From the NCBI RefSeq assembly GCF_900100665.1, contig NZ_FNCS01000011.1, forward strand, positions 33,493 to 97,492: 64,000 bases of DNA, written 5' to 3'. Source of the DNA: Pelagibacterium luteolum (GTDB lineage Bacteria; Pseudomonadota; Alphaproteobacteria; Rhizobiales; Devosiaceae). The notes below the pieces were generated by a model. The model was given only the letters and a program-made list of their open reading frames with translations. It made no database searches and was not told where the DNA came from. This document shows positions 54,424 through 63,681 of the stretch, piece after piece (within the stretch, counting starts at the first letter, position 1; each line of letters opens with the position of its first letter). The translations under genes and the position numbers were made by a program.

Positions 54424-57400
54424 GTGTTGATGCTGGGGTTTCTCGCACCAGCCATGCTTGGGCTCCTTGCATTGGGCGCGTTTGTGGCCTGGCTGCACAC
54501 GGCCCAGCCCCCGCGTCGGATAGTGTCCAGCATGCAAATATGGCTCTCTCTACCCGACCAGCCGGGTGCCGCCCGGCATCGCTGGGCCTTTCCCAAATTC
54601 TCGGCCCTACTGCTATTGCAATTGGCAGCCCTATTGGCTTTGGTTCTCGCTCTTTCCCAACCGTTTATAGGAGCCCCACCGCCAGCGCATTTAGTCGTCG
54701 TCATTGATGGCTCCGGCCCAATGCGGGCGATGGCCGGCGAGGACTCTGTCTTTGATTTGGCTAGCGCCGATCTTGTGCGCAACCTTGCCGACCGCAAGAG
54801 TGCACCGCCCGAGCGTGTTACGCTCATTCTGGCCACGCCCGAACCACGTCTTATCGCGGCCCGCCACGCGTACGAGCCCGAGGCAATGACTTCACTGCTT
54901 GAAGGATTGGACGCCAGCGATGGGCCTGCTGACTGGCTGTCAGTAGCACGGCTCGTGCGACAAACACTTGTTCCTGACGAAAGCACCGCGGGCCTCTTGG
55001 TCGGCGGCGCCGTACCTCATGAGGTTTCAGATGAGTTGGAAGAGTATTTCAGATTTACCCATCTGCCCGTCACACCGCAACGTCTAACGCCCGAGCTGGA
55101 TGTTGGCCTGGTTCGTGCCAGTGACCAGACATGGACATTGAAAGGAACACTTCGCGCCGATCCCGACCTAGCAGGCGCGGTGGTGCAGATTGGCTTTACG
55201 CCCAACGCCGATATCGGTGTTCGCCCGCCTTTGCCCTGGGCGAGCCTGGAGCTCGATATGGTCGAGGGCAGTGCGCAGTTTGAAGAAACCCTGACACTAC
55301 GAGATGCGGGCTTGATTAGCGTGAGTGCGTTGGCCGAAGATCGGCAGAGCTGGCCGGGCGCCGAGGCGCGCTTTATCACCCTACCGCAGCCGCCCCAAAA
55401 AGTGCTCTATATCGCGCCAAGCGCCGCCCTGGACCAACCCTTGCTGCGCGCCATCGCGGCACAGGGCAACATGGATCTTTTCCAGACTGACCGGCTGCCG
55501 CAACAACACGATGACTACGCTTTGGTCATTGTAGACGGCATACACCTGCCTGTGGCGCCACACGCACCCACGCTTTGGATTGGAAGTGCGGGAGTGGGTG
55601 ACGAGCATTCAGGCACAGCGTCTGTAGCCGACGCCGACTTCTGGCACCCATTCCACCCGCTGACACGGAGCGAAGACTGGACAAGTCCAAATTTCGGGTC
55701 AGTTGCCACGGGCCAACTTCCGCAAGGAGCAGAGGTCCTCTTGTCCGGCGCCAGCTATCCGTTAATGGCCGTCAGTACACGGGGAACGTGGCAAGACGTG
55801 CACCTTAAATTCGATCCTCGCCAGGTCGACTGGAGCAGTGGCGATGCTTTGCCAGTGTTAACTGGCGCCATAACCAATTGGCTCGGCCTAAGCGGGGCAT
55901 TGCGGGGCAATTGCCAGGTGGGACTACCATGTGCGGTTGAGCCCGGCACGTTCAGCACCGCTGACAATGCGACGGGGTTCAGCACAGCAACGGAAGTGTT
56001 CACGCCTAAGGTGGCGGGCTTGTTTCGGGACGAAAGGGGTACCTTGCTCGCCGTCAATGCAGCACCAAACCGCTTCCGCAATCTCGATGCCAGCACCCCG
56101 TCGCCATCCCCAGCACGGACGTCCTTAGGCCTCAGCGGTTACCTTCTTGTTGCAGCCTCCCTCCTTCTTCTTGCCGACGCAACACTACGCTTGCGCATGA
56201 GCGGGCGGCGCGCATTGCCGGCATTTGTTGCCCTAGCTCTTGTCGGGACTGCGCTCGCTGGCTGGCCTTTCCCCTTGCCATTCGAACGCACTGTACAGGT
56301 CCATTTGGTTGCCGAAGGGGGCAGTGCTGATGCAGCCAATATGACCGTGGCTGCCGGACCCGCGCCGCGCGTCCTAATCGACGGGATGACGCCGAAGACG
56401 CCACTTGCGCCCGAGGCGAGGCTGGCCGAACCGAGGGCAACGGCCATAACCAACAGTATCGCTGCACTGGACCTCGCCGCAGCGCTTGTCCCTCCCTATC
56501 AGGTAGCCGAAATCGTTTCAGAACTGCCGATCCGAATGCCGATCCCCACGAATGCCAGCGATGGCGTTTGGCTTCCCGCTCACGCGTATCTCCGAGCGCC
56601 CCCTTTGGCAGTGCAAACAACCGCTGGACCGGTTCTTTCAGCGATAGCGTTGCCGGCAGCTGCTCTGCCGGGCGATCGCCTAAGGCTTACAGCCCTGGTT
56701 GATGCAGATATGGAGGTGCCCGCCGAAATTGCTTTCCATGCCAATGGCACCCAGCTCGCCATTGAAGACGTAACCCTACAAAATGGCATGAACCGCATCG
56801 AAACCCAATTGCCGCCCCTTGCCGAAGGCGAAACGATATTCACGGTCACGATCAGCACAACAGGGGCACTGACATCAACCCTCTCTGCAATCGTTAATAC
56901 GCGTCCCGGTCGCCCCATCATTGTGCTATCCCCCGATCCGGCACATGGCGAAGCTTTTGTTCAACTTGCAACAATTTCTACACCCGGTCTGACTGGCACA
57001 AGCCCGTCCGATCTGGTGGTGACCGATCCTGCCGTGGCACCGGATTATCTACGGGATTGGCTGACCTATGACGCCATCGTGTTGCTCAACATGCCGGCGC
57101 GAGCCGTGACCAGGCGAGAGGCGGGATTAATCGAAAGCGCCGTCACGCGCCACGGGTTGGGTCTGGTGATTTTAGGCGGTAGCGATGCGTTTGGTCCCGG
57201 AGGCTATTTCGCAACACCCCTCGAAGCACTGTCTCCCCTTTCTGCACGCGTGCCAAGAGACGCGCCCGAGGTCACGATGGTCTTCGTGCTGGACCGCTCG
57301 GGAAGTATGAATCAGGAAATTGCTGGAGGGACGCGCCTTGAACTGGTGCGGCAGGCGACGCAAGGCGCAGTTGGCCTGCTCAACCCGGACAGCCAAGTGG

Positions 57401-58656
57401 GCATCGTCGTCTTTGATTCTCAAGCCCGCGTCGTCTTGCCGCTAACGCCAGCCAGCGACACCGAAGCCGTCCAGACAGCACTCGCAGGCGTTGATACCGG
57501 CGGGGGCACCGCCATCGCCCCTGGCATCGAAGCCGGTTGGGCGTTACTGCAAAGATCAGACGCACAGGCGCGGCATATGATCGTCATGACCGACGGACTG
57601 AGTTTGCCAGGTGATTTCACCGGCATTGCCTCACGGATGCGCGAAGAAGGCATCACTGTCTCGGCCGTTGCGGTGGGAACCGGCGCTGACGCACGTGCGG
57701 TTCTCGACATCGCTACAGCAGGTGGCGGATCGGTGCATGCGTCAGATGATTTCGCCACCCTGCCTTCCATCCTCTCACAGGAAGCCATGCTGCTGTCCTC
57801 TCCGGTGCGTGAAGGACCGGGTCAACCCAAGTTCAGCGATATTTCCGATCCACTCGTGCGCGCTTTGCCGCCCAGATTGCCGTTGCTCGATGGCGTGGTT
57901 CTAACCACGGCAAAGCCTCAAGCCGATGTTGCGCTCACAACGAGCACACCTGATGGAGACGAAACGCCGTTGCTGGCGACATGGCGGTACGGCAACGGCA
58001 ATGTGCTCGCCTTTGCCAGCGATGTAACCGGCCCCTGGTCTCGCGACTGGCAGGCAGATCCCGCTCTGGCGGCGCTCTGGCCGCATGTGCTACGTCAAAT
58101 AAAACCTGTTCGTCCTGCAAGCGGCCCCTGGCTGAGCCTTGTGGATCTGGGCGAAAGTATGCAACTGACGCTCCAAGCCTTGGACCCAGACGGGGCGATG
58201 CGAGAGGGCCTAAGTCCCATCGCGACCGTGAATATCGATAAAGGCCCGCCGTCAAATCTCGAATTGCGAGAGATTGAGCCAGGGATTTACCAGACCACAT
58301 TCACACCGGAAACGACTGGCCGCATCGGGGCGCAAGTTACCCTGCCCGGCGTGCCGGGACCGCAGGCCAACAGTCGGATGCCGCCTGACGAAATGGCCGA
58401 AACAGCCTTTTTTCGTGCGCGGCCATTTTGGGCAGCGCCGCTACCGGACAAGCCCTTCCTGGCGGCGGGAGGGATCGGTTCACTGCCAAAAGGCTGGGGC
58501 ACTCGCCTCGTGCCAGGCCTGACCACCCCATGGCTGGTGCTGGCGCTTGTCGCCTTTTTCGTTGCCCTTGTATTTTATATGCGTCCTCGCCAGTTGGCTT
58601 CACGCTTGCGGGCACCTGGCGCTCCTATTCGCTCAGACCAAGGAATGACCTTGTGA
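54424..58656 (+). CDS. Giant Bat/von Willebrand factor A fusion membrane protein
   Basis: A 1410-residue protein. It opens with a BatA-type two-helix anchor (FLAPAMLGLLALGAFVAWL..., FSALLLLQLAALLALVLALSQPFIG), then a vWA-like domain with a degenerate metal site (VVVIDGSGPM). After about 500 more residues comes a central helix pair (about 570-620) and a second module with a GATase1-like segment (LVILGGSDAFGPGGY, about 915) and a full vWA domain with intact MIDAS Asp957-Arg-Ser-Gly-Ser-Met and later MTDGLSLPG. The last membrane helix lies near 1370-1390. It looks like two Bat/MxaC-MxaL modules fused. GTG 54424, TTG 54427 or ATG 54430 may start it. Its stop overlaps the MoxR gene. Confidence 0.85.
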   Translation: MLMLGFLAPAMLGLLALGAFVAWLHTAQPPRRIVSSMQIWLSLPDQPGAARHRWAFPKFSALLLLQLAALLALVLALSQPFIGAPPPAHLVVVIDGSGPMRAMAGEDSVFDLASADLVRNLADRKSAPPERVTLILATPEPRLIAARHAYEPEAMTSLLEGLDASDGPADWLSVARLVRQTLVPDESTAGLLVGGAVPHEVSDELEEYFRFTHLPVTPQRLTPELDVGLVRASDQTWTLKGTLRADPDLAGAVVQIGFTPNADIGVRPPLPWASLELDMVEGSAQFEETLTLRDAGLISVSALAEDRQSWPGAEARFITLPQPPQKVLYIAPSAALDQPLLRAIAAQGNMDLFQTDRLPQQHDDYALVIVDGIHLPVAPHAPTLWIGSAGVGDEHSGTASVADADFWHPFHPLTRSEDWTSPNFGSVATGQLPQGAEVLLSGASYPLMAVSTRGTWQDVHLKFDPRQVDWSSGDALPVLTGAITNWLGLSGALRGNCQVGLPCAVEPGTFSTADNATGFSTATEVFTPKVAGLFRDERGTLLAVNAAPNRFRNLDASTPSPSPARTSLGLSGYLLVAASLLLLADATLRLRMSGRRALPAFVALALVGTALAGWPFPLPFERTVQVHLVAEGGSADAANMTVAAGPAPRVLIDGMTPKTPLAPEARLAEPRATAITNSIAALDLAAALVPPYQVAEIVSELPIRMPIPTNASDGVWLPAHAYLRAPPLAVQTTAGPVLSAIALPAAALPGDRLRLTALVDADMEVPAEIAFHANGTQLAIEDVTLQNGMNRIETQLPPLAEGETIFTVTISTTGALTSTLSAIVNTRPGRPIIVLSPDPAHGEAFVQLATISTPGLTGTSPSDLVVTDPAVAPDYLRDWLTYDAIVLLNMPARAVTRREAGLIESAVTRHGLGLVILGGSDAFGPGGYFATPLEALSPLSARVPRDAPEVTMVFVLDRSGSMNQEIAGGTRLELVRQATQGAVGLLNPDSQVGIVVFDSQARVVLPLTPASDTEAVQTALAGVDTGGGTAIAPGIEAGWALLQRSDAQARHMIVMTDGLSLPGDFTGIASRMREEGITVSAVAVGTGADARAVLDIATAGGGSVHASDDFATLPSILSQEAMLLSSPVREGPGQPKFSDISDPLVRALPPRLPLLDGVVLTTAKPQADVALTTSTPDGDETPLLATWRYGNGNVLAFASDVTGPWSRDWQADPALAALWPHVLRQIKPVRPASGPWLSLVDLGESMQLTLQALDPDGAMREGLSPIATVNIDKGPPSNLELREIEPGIYQTTFTPETTGRIGAQVTLPGVPGPQANSRMPPDEMAETAFFRARPFWAAPLPDKPFLAAGGIGSLPKGWGTRLVPGLTTPWLVLALVAFFVALVFYMRPRQLASRLRAPGAPIRSDQGMTL

Positions 58657-59651
58657 CCCCATCTACAGACATAATCGCCGACCCCGACAAATTGCGTGGC
58701 GCCATCGCAGCCGCGCGGGCGGAAATGGGAAAGGCGGTTCGCGGACAGGATGAAACTATCCTGTTGATCCTAATTGGCATCATCTGCGGTGGCCATGTTC
58801 TGTTGGAGGGGCCACCAGGCACTGGCAAAACATTGATGGTTCAGAGCCTGCACGCAGCGACGGGGCTCGACTTTGCTCGGATACAGTTCACACCCGACCT
58901 GATGCCAGCAGATATTACCGGCGGCATGACCCTAGTCGATGACGGCAATGGCCATGCTCGCGTCGAATATAGGCCAGGCCCAATCTTCACGCAGCTTCTG
59001 CTTGCTGACGAGATCAATCGTGCCACGCCTCGCACGCAATCGGCATTGCTTGAGGCAATGCAGGACGGCGCCATTTCCCATGACGGACGCACTGAAGCGC
59101 TTCCGCAGCCGTTTACAGTTCTCGCTACCCAAAACCCTATCGAAATGGAGGGTACTTACACACTGCCCGAAGCCCAGATCGACCGGTTTATGCTGCGTAT
59201 CAATGTGGGCTATCCAACGCCCGACGTGCTGGCCGAAATTCTTGTCGCCACCACAGGGCGTGAGCGTCCCGATATCACAACAATGCTGACGGCGGGGCAA
59301 ATTCTGACGTTACGTGATCTGGTCCGGGATATGCCTGTTGTTTCGGCCATTCCGCTCGCCGTGGCCCGCTTGGCCGGAGCCACCCAGCCCGGTACACCCA
59401 ATGCCGACCCCGAGGCCAACAAGGTCCTACGCTACGGCATTAGCCCACGCGGCGCACAATCGCTGCTGCTGAGCGCAAAGGCCCATGCCTTCATAGTCGG
59501 ACGCAATCATGTGGCGATTGATGATTTGCGGGCAGTTTTGATGCCAGCACTTCTTCACCGTTTGCAGCCTCGTTTCGAAGCCCGTGTCGACCCCCACGCG
59601 GTCGCCAAGCTTCTCACCCGTCTCTTTGACAGACATCTAGGCGATCTTTGA
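58653..59651 (+). CDS. MoxR-type AAA+ ATPase (MxaR-like)
   Basis: A 332-residue cytoplasmic ATPase: Walker A GPPGTGKT (residues 53-60), Walker B LLLADEIN, sensor ATQNP, then the MoxR hallmark EGTYTLPEAQIDRFM and an arginine-finger/sensor 2 region (YGISPRGAQSLLL). MoxR proteins act with vWA partners as chaperones for metal or cofactor insertion; MxaR serves methanol dehydrogenase. GTG 58653 overlaps the previous stop (GTGA) with AAGGA upstream; a longer frame inside the fusion gene is rejected. Confidence 0.93.
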   Translation: MTPSTDIIADPDKLRGAIAAARAEMGKAVRGQDETILLILIGIICGGHVLLEGPPGTGKTLMVQSLHAATGLDFARIQFTPDLMPADITGGMTLVDDGNGHARVEYRPGPIFTQLLLADEINRATPRTQSALLEAMQDGAISHDGRTEALPQPFTVLATQNPIEMEGTYTLPEAQIDRFMLRINVGYPTPDVLAEILVATTGRERPDITTMLTAGQILTLRDLVRDMPVVSAIPLAVARLAGATQPGTPNADPEANKVLRYGISPRGAQSLLLSAKAHAFIVGRNHVAIDDLRAVLMPALLHRLQPRFEARVDPHAVAKLLTRLFDRHLGDL

Positions 59652-60574
59652 TGAAGACCGACGTTGCCTCAAAACGCTCGATGCCTTCCCCTGACCTGAT
59701 AGATCGGTTATCGGCAATGCGGCTGGCGGCGCCTGCCGCACGCGCCAGACGAGGCATCGGCGAGCGCGCGTCGCGTATGAGCGGGCCCGGAATGGAGTTT
59801 GCCGACTTCCGCACCTATCGCGCCGGTGACGACCTGCGCCACGTCGATCCACGCAGCATCGCGCACGGTACGCCGGTAACGCGCAAATATGTCCAACGCC
59901 AACAAATTCTAGTTACCATTGTTCTCGATCTGACCCCATCGATGATGGTCGAGGACAAAGCTGCGCTCGCAAAGGGGATCGCCCGCGCATTGGGATTTGT
60001 AACGCTAGCTGCGCAAGATAGGCTGCGCATTTTTGTTCTGGACGAAAACCCGGGGTTAAAGCGCTCACCCACCTGGCACGGTCGGGCGCGGGTACACGAA
60101 ATGATCGAATTTGCCGAGCCCCGCACCCAGGGCCCCGGTGGACCAAGCGAGCGCACTCGCCCGGACCCAGCATCGCTGTCGGCACCCATTTCCGACCTGA
60201 TTGGCGACAGTGATGCGGGCTCCATTGTATTCATCCTATCGGACTTCTGGGGAACGGGATTGAGTGAACCCCTCGCGGCCCTTACCGCAACTGGGGCCAT
60301 GGTGATCGCGATGCATATTCTCGCCGCCTCGGAGCGGGATCCGTCATCGATGGGCAACGGCATTATTCGGCTAGTTGATGCTGAGACTGGGAGGGAACGC
60401 GATATGGCACTCGATGACATCACGTTGACAGCGTATCACGCGGCAATGAGCCGCCACACCGATGGGCTGAGGGAAGCCCTGATTGGCGGCAACGTATATC
60501 TTCCGGTCGCAGCCGAGGAGACACTCAGTGATGTTTGCCTCAAGCGACTGACCGCGGCGGGGATAATTGTATGA
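59651..60574 (+). CDS. DUF58 protein (MxaS-like)
   Basis: A 307-residue protein with the DUF58 core: SGPGMEFADFRTYRAGDDLRHVDPRS (R-x-Y-x-x-G-D-D-x-R-x-I/V-D), a vWA-like strand ILVTIVLDLTPSMMVED where the MIDAS is DLTPS, and a late vWA half (IVFILSDFWGTGL). DUF58 proteins pair with MoxR ATPases; MxaS is the methylotroph example. It is coupled to both neighbours (TGATG and ATGA). No membrane helix is seen. Confidence 0.88.
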   Translation: MKTDVASKRSMPSPDLIDRLSAMRLAAPAARARRGIGERASRMSGPGMEFADFRTYRAGDDLRHVDPRSIAHGTPVTRKYVQRQQILVTIVLDLTPSMMVEDKAALAKGIARALGFVTLAAQDRLRIFVLDENPGLKRSPTWHGRARVHEMIEFAEPRTQGPGGPSERTRPDPASLSAPISDLIGDSDAGSIVFILSDFWGTGLSEPLAALTATGAMVIAMHILAASERDPSSMGNGIIRLVDAETGRERDMALDDITLTAYHAAMSRHTDGLREALIGGNVYLPVAAEETLSDVCLKRLTAAGIIV

Positions 60575-61557
60575 CCGAGGATGTCGATGCAAAGGGTACT
60601 GCAATTTCAGTCGAAGGCGTTTCACAACGCTATGGCCGAACGTTGGCACTGGACAATGTCAGCCTCACAGTCTCAACGGGTAGTCTTTTTGCCCTGATCG
60701 GACCTAACGGAGCGGGTAAGTCCACCCTGATCGATATCTTGTGTACGATCCGCGCTCCGCTTACGGGGCGGGTTTTGCTCACAGGACTAGATCTCGCGCG
60801 CGACCCGCGTGGGGTGCGCCGCCGCATCGGCGTAATCTTCCAGAACTCCACGCTCGATACGCGGCTATCTGTCTTCGACAATCTTGATTTTCACGCTCGC
60901 GTCCATGCGATGGAACGGGCCGAGCGACGCGAGCGGATCGATCAGATGCTGGAGTTAGTTCAGCTGAGCGATTGGCGCAAAGCCCCCGTGCGCTCCCTGT
61001 CGGGCGGAATGAAACGACGGCTAGAAATCGCGAGGGGCTTACTGCATGGCCCCGAAATCCTTTTTATGGACGAGCCTACTGCAGGGCTGGATCCTCAGTC
61101 CCGCGCAAATATCTGGGACTACTTAACCACCCTGCGTGAAAAAACAGGCATTACCATTGTTGTCAGCACCCATTACATTGACGAGGTGGCTAGCGCGGAC
61201 CAGGTCTGCATCATCGACGATGGGAAAATCCTTGTCCAAGGCACGCCTGCCGATCTGAAGGCTGCCCATGGCACAACGCTGCTCAGACTCCAGCCTGAAG
61301 GCACGGAGGGACGAGCGGCCATTCTTGCCGCTCACACGCAGACGATTTCCTTGGCCGATGGCAATATTTTATTGCGCTTTGCATCGCTTCCCGAGGCGGA
61401 AGCCACTCTGGCTGCTCTGCGCGGTCAGATCAGCCTTGCGACCCTGGAGCCGCCCAGCCTTGAGAGCGTGTTTCTTAGCCTAACCGGCCGAGCGCTCAGA
61501 GAGGAGGCGCCAATTTCTGGCCGTGCGAAGCCAGCTAGTGGAGGACGACGGAAATGA
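60571..61557 (+). CDS. ABC-2 exporter ATPase
   Basis: A 328-residue ATPase of the DrrA-like group: Walker A GPNGAGKST, signature LSGGMKRRLEIARGL, Walker B ILFMDEPTAGLDP and a C-terminal regulatory tail ending in SLESVFLSLTGRAL. ATG 60571 overlaps the preceding stop (ATGA). Exporter pairs of this type accompany PQQ-alcohol-dehydrogenase genes in several bacteria (e.g. the ped cluster of Pseudomonas putida), where their cargo is unclear. Confidence 0.9.
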   Translation: MTEDVDAKGTAISVEGVSQRYGRTLALDNVSLTVSTGSLFALIGPNGAGKSTLIDILCTIRAPLTGRVLLTGLDLARDPRGVRRRIGVIFQNSTLDTRLSVFDNLDFHARVHAMERAERRERIDQMLELVQLSDWRKAPVRSLSGGMKRRLEIARGLLHGPEILFMDEPTAGLDPQSRANIWDYLTTLREKTGITIVVSTHYIDEVASADQVCIIDDGKILVQGTPADLKAAHGTTLLRLQPEGTEGRAAILAAHTQTISLADGNILLRFASLPEAEATLAALRGQISLATLEPPSLESVFLSLTGRALREEAPISGRAKPASGGRRK

Positions 61558-62420
61558 GCAATGATACGATCGATATCACAATAGCCCGCCGCCCCACCCC
61601 CGGTAGATTCCGGGATATGTGGAACATTTCCTGCGGCGTCCAGACAATCTGGTGGCGAGAGGTCAAGCGTTCCCTAACCGACCGTGGACAGCTTGTCGGC
61701 GGCGTCTCACGCCCGTTGCTCTGGGTGCTGATTCTTGGAGTCGGGCTAAACCCATTCTTCCGTGGCGAAGTCATGGGCGACGTCCGTTTCATCGTGCCCT
61801 ATACATATCTACAATATATCTTTCCCGGCGTGATCGTCCTCAATATCCTTTACACCTCGATCCAGTCTGCAGTTTCGCTGATATGGGATCGAGAGTTTGG
61901 CTTCCTTCGGGAAGTGCTCGTCTCACCCTTACCGCGCAATTTTATCCTGCTCGGCAAAGTGTTGGGCGGTGCCACGACGGCTGTCGTGCACGGCATGCTT
62001 GTCCTCGCAGTCGCCCGTTTCGCCAATATCCAGATGGGTTTTGCCGAGGTGGGCGTAGCTATGGCGCTTATGTTTCTGCTTGCGTTCGGGATGACATCTC
62101 TGGGCATCGTTATTGCTAATTACGTCAAAGGTTTTGAAGGGTTTGGCGTATTTTCCAACGCCTTGGTTCTGCCCTTATACTTTACGTCATCAGCAGTCTT
62201 TCCGATGGACCCCTCCCTGACCCGCGCGCAGACGCTGGTGACGTACCCGCGCTGGTTGGTCATGATGGTTGAAGCAAATCCTGTGACCTACACCGTGGAT
62301 ACACTGCGCGGCATTCTAATCGGGTTCAGTCAATACCCGATGATGCTGGGATGGCAGATCACTGGGGGCCTGGCGGTTGCGATGTTTTGCCTGGCGATGT
62401 TCGAATTCCGAAGGCTTTAG
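61554..62420 (+). CDS. ABC-2 exporter permease
   Basis: A 288-residue ABC-2 permease with six hydrophobic segments. It has the WREVKRSLTDRGQLVGGVSRPLLWVLILGVGLNPFF opening, a YLQYIFPGVIVLNILYTSI helix and the FLREVLVSPLPRNFILLGKVLGG coupling region. ATGA overlap with its ATPase. It is predicted to work with that ATPase in export or membrane extraction of a product or cofactor of this locus. Confidence 0.9.
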   Translation: MSNDTIDITIARRPTPGRFRDMWNISCGVQTIWWREVKRSLTDRGQLVGGVSRPLLWVLILGVGLNPFFRGEVMGDVRFIVPYTYLQYIFPGVIVLNILYTSIQSAVSLIWDREFGFLREVLVSPLPRNFILLGKVLGGATTAVVHGMLVLAVARFANIQMGFAEVGVAMALMFLLAFGMTSLGIVIANYVKGFEGFGVFSNALVLPLYFTSSAVFPMDPSLTRAQTLVTYPRWLVMMVEANPVTYTVDTLRGILIGFSQYPMMLGWQITGGLAVAMFCLAMFEFRRL

Positions 62421-62423
62421 CTG

Positions 62424-63224
62424 ATGGCCTTGCCGTTCCGCGCAACCCTAGCCGCCGTCCTGCCCTTGGTCATCTCGTTTGCAGTGGTTTTGGGCGTGAA
62501 CCTGCTTCCACCCGATACTGCGCTTGAGGAAATTCGTGCGCTCGGCAGACTGACCGTCTGCGCGCCACGGGACATGGAGCCATTGGTCATCAATGACCGC
62601 GAGCGCCCGGGCTTTGAAATCGAACTCATCGAGGAAGCCGCCCGACGATCGGGCTGGCGTCTGGCAGTTACAAGTAGCATCGCAATGGGACGCGAGTTCA
62701 ATCCGGGAAATTGGCGTATCACCAGGGCTACCTGCCGCATAATGGTCGGAGGGCTGCGCAACAATGCGTGGAGCCAAAGTCTTATGGAAATGGGGGAGCC
62801 GTATCTTGCCAGTTCATGGATTTGGGCGGCGGAACCTGGTACCGCCTGGCCTCCAGAAACTGCAGCGTTCTCCCCTGGTGTCGTCGCATTAGATCGCGTC
62901 GAGCTCAGCACCTATCTACGCGGCCTAGGGGTCCAGATATTTCCCGTCAAGGACACAGATGAGCTGCTGGCAACGATCAACGCTGGTAGTGGCGCCGCTG
63001 GTATCACCGATTCAGTTACTGCTACCGCCTTTTCGGACGATCTGGATCTAGCCATATCCATTCTGCCAGAAGGGCCGCCACAAAGCGGGATATCGATAGG
63101 CTTCTGGAAGGGCGACACTACACTTCGGTTGCATATGGACATCGTGATCGAAGAAATGCGATCGGACGGCACTGTTGCTCGTATCGCGGAAAAATATGGT
63201 CTGATCGGCAGCCTGATACCCTAA
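62424..63224 (+). CDS. Second MxaJ-like/family 3 periplasmic binding protein
   Basis: A 266-residue protein with an N-terminal hydrophobic anchor or signal (residues about 8-28) and a family 3 binding fold (GRLTVCAPRDMEPLVINDRERPGFEIELIEEAARRSGWRL, SGAAGITDSVTATAF, GTVARIAEKYGLI). It begins 3 bases after the permease gene. It is shorter than the MxaJ-like protein at 51503 and not close to it. It closes the accessory operon. Confidence 0.8.
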   Translation: MALPFRATLAAVLPLVISFAVVLGVNLLPPDTALEEIRALGRLTVCAPRDMEPLVINDRERPGFEIELIEEAARRSGWRLAVTSSIAMGREFNPGNWRITRATCRIMVGGLRNNAWSQSLMEMGEPYLASSWIWAAEPGTAWPPETAAFSPGVVALDRVELSTYLRGLGVQIFPVKDTDELLATINAGSGAAGITDSVTATAFSDDLDLAISILPEGPPQSGISIGFWKGDTTLRLHMDIVIEEMRSDGTVARIAEKYGLIGSLIP

Positions 63225-63681
63225 AGATAATGTCGGGATATGAGCCTTTCGCGGGCTTGCGCTCAGAGACTCTTGCGGTTCGCTGATTTAAAGGGGCGTC
63301 CGCCAGCGATTGCCTGAGCCCAATAAGCTGCAAGGCCTTATTTTGTCGGGCATATGTTTGGGGGCGGAGTACGACCTCTACGGCTAGTTGAAGCGCTTAT
63401 GGGAAGAAGATTAGAAGCGCGATACCGCAAATCAGCTTCTACCCCCCGCTACAGCAACCCGGCCTTGCAAGATCGCCATCAGGGGCCCTGGACCACAGCT
63501 CCACACTTTGCATGGTCCTTCGAATGCCGCACAGAGTTGACCACGCCCCGGCGGAGGCATAGTTCCCCTCACCACGTCGCCGACCTTATGGGGAAACCGT
63601 TGTTTGCCCCGTCCCAGTCCTGCGCCGCCGCAAATCCCGTTGCCAACAGGGAGGTTGATAATGATCGCCGCCGCAACGACC
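63225..63681. other. 457-bp stretch without a gene, before the IS element
   Basis: No frame on either strand has a plausible protein here; the translations are Arg/Pro/Ala-rich. No tRNA or strong terminator is seen. It separates the dehydrogenase accessory operon from the insertion sequence. Confidence 0.5.

Noticed and set aside
48974..63224. Search for pqqA or other PQQ synthesis genes in the dehydrogenase locus
   Set aside because: No short peptide with an E-x-x-x-Y core and no PqqB-E-like protein is present.
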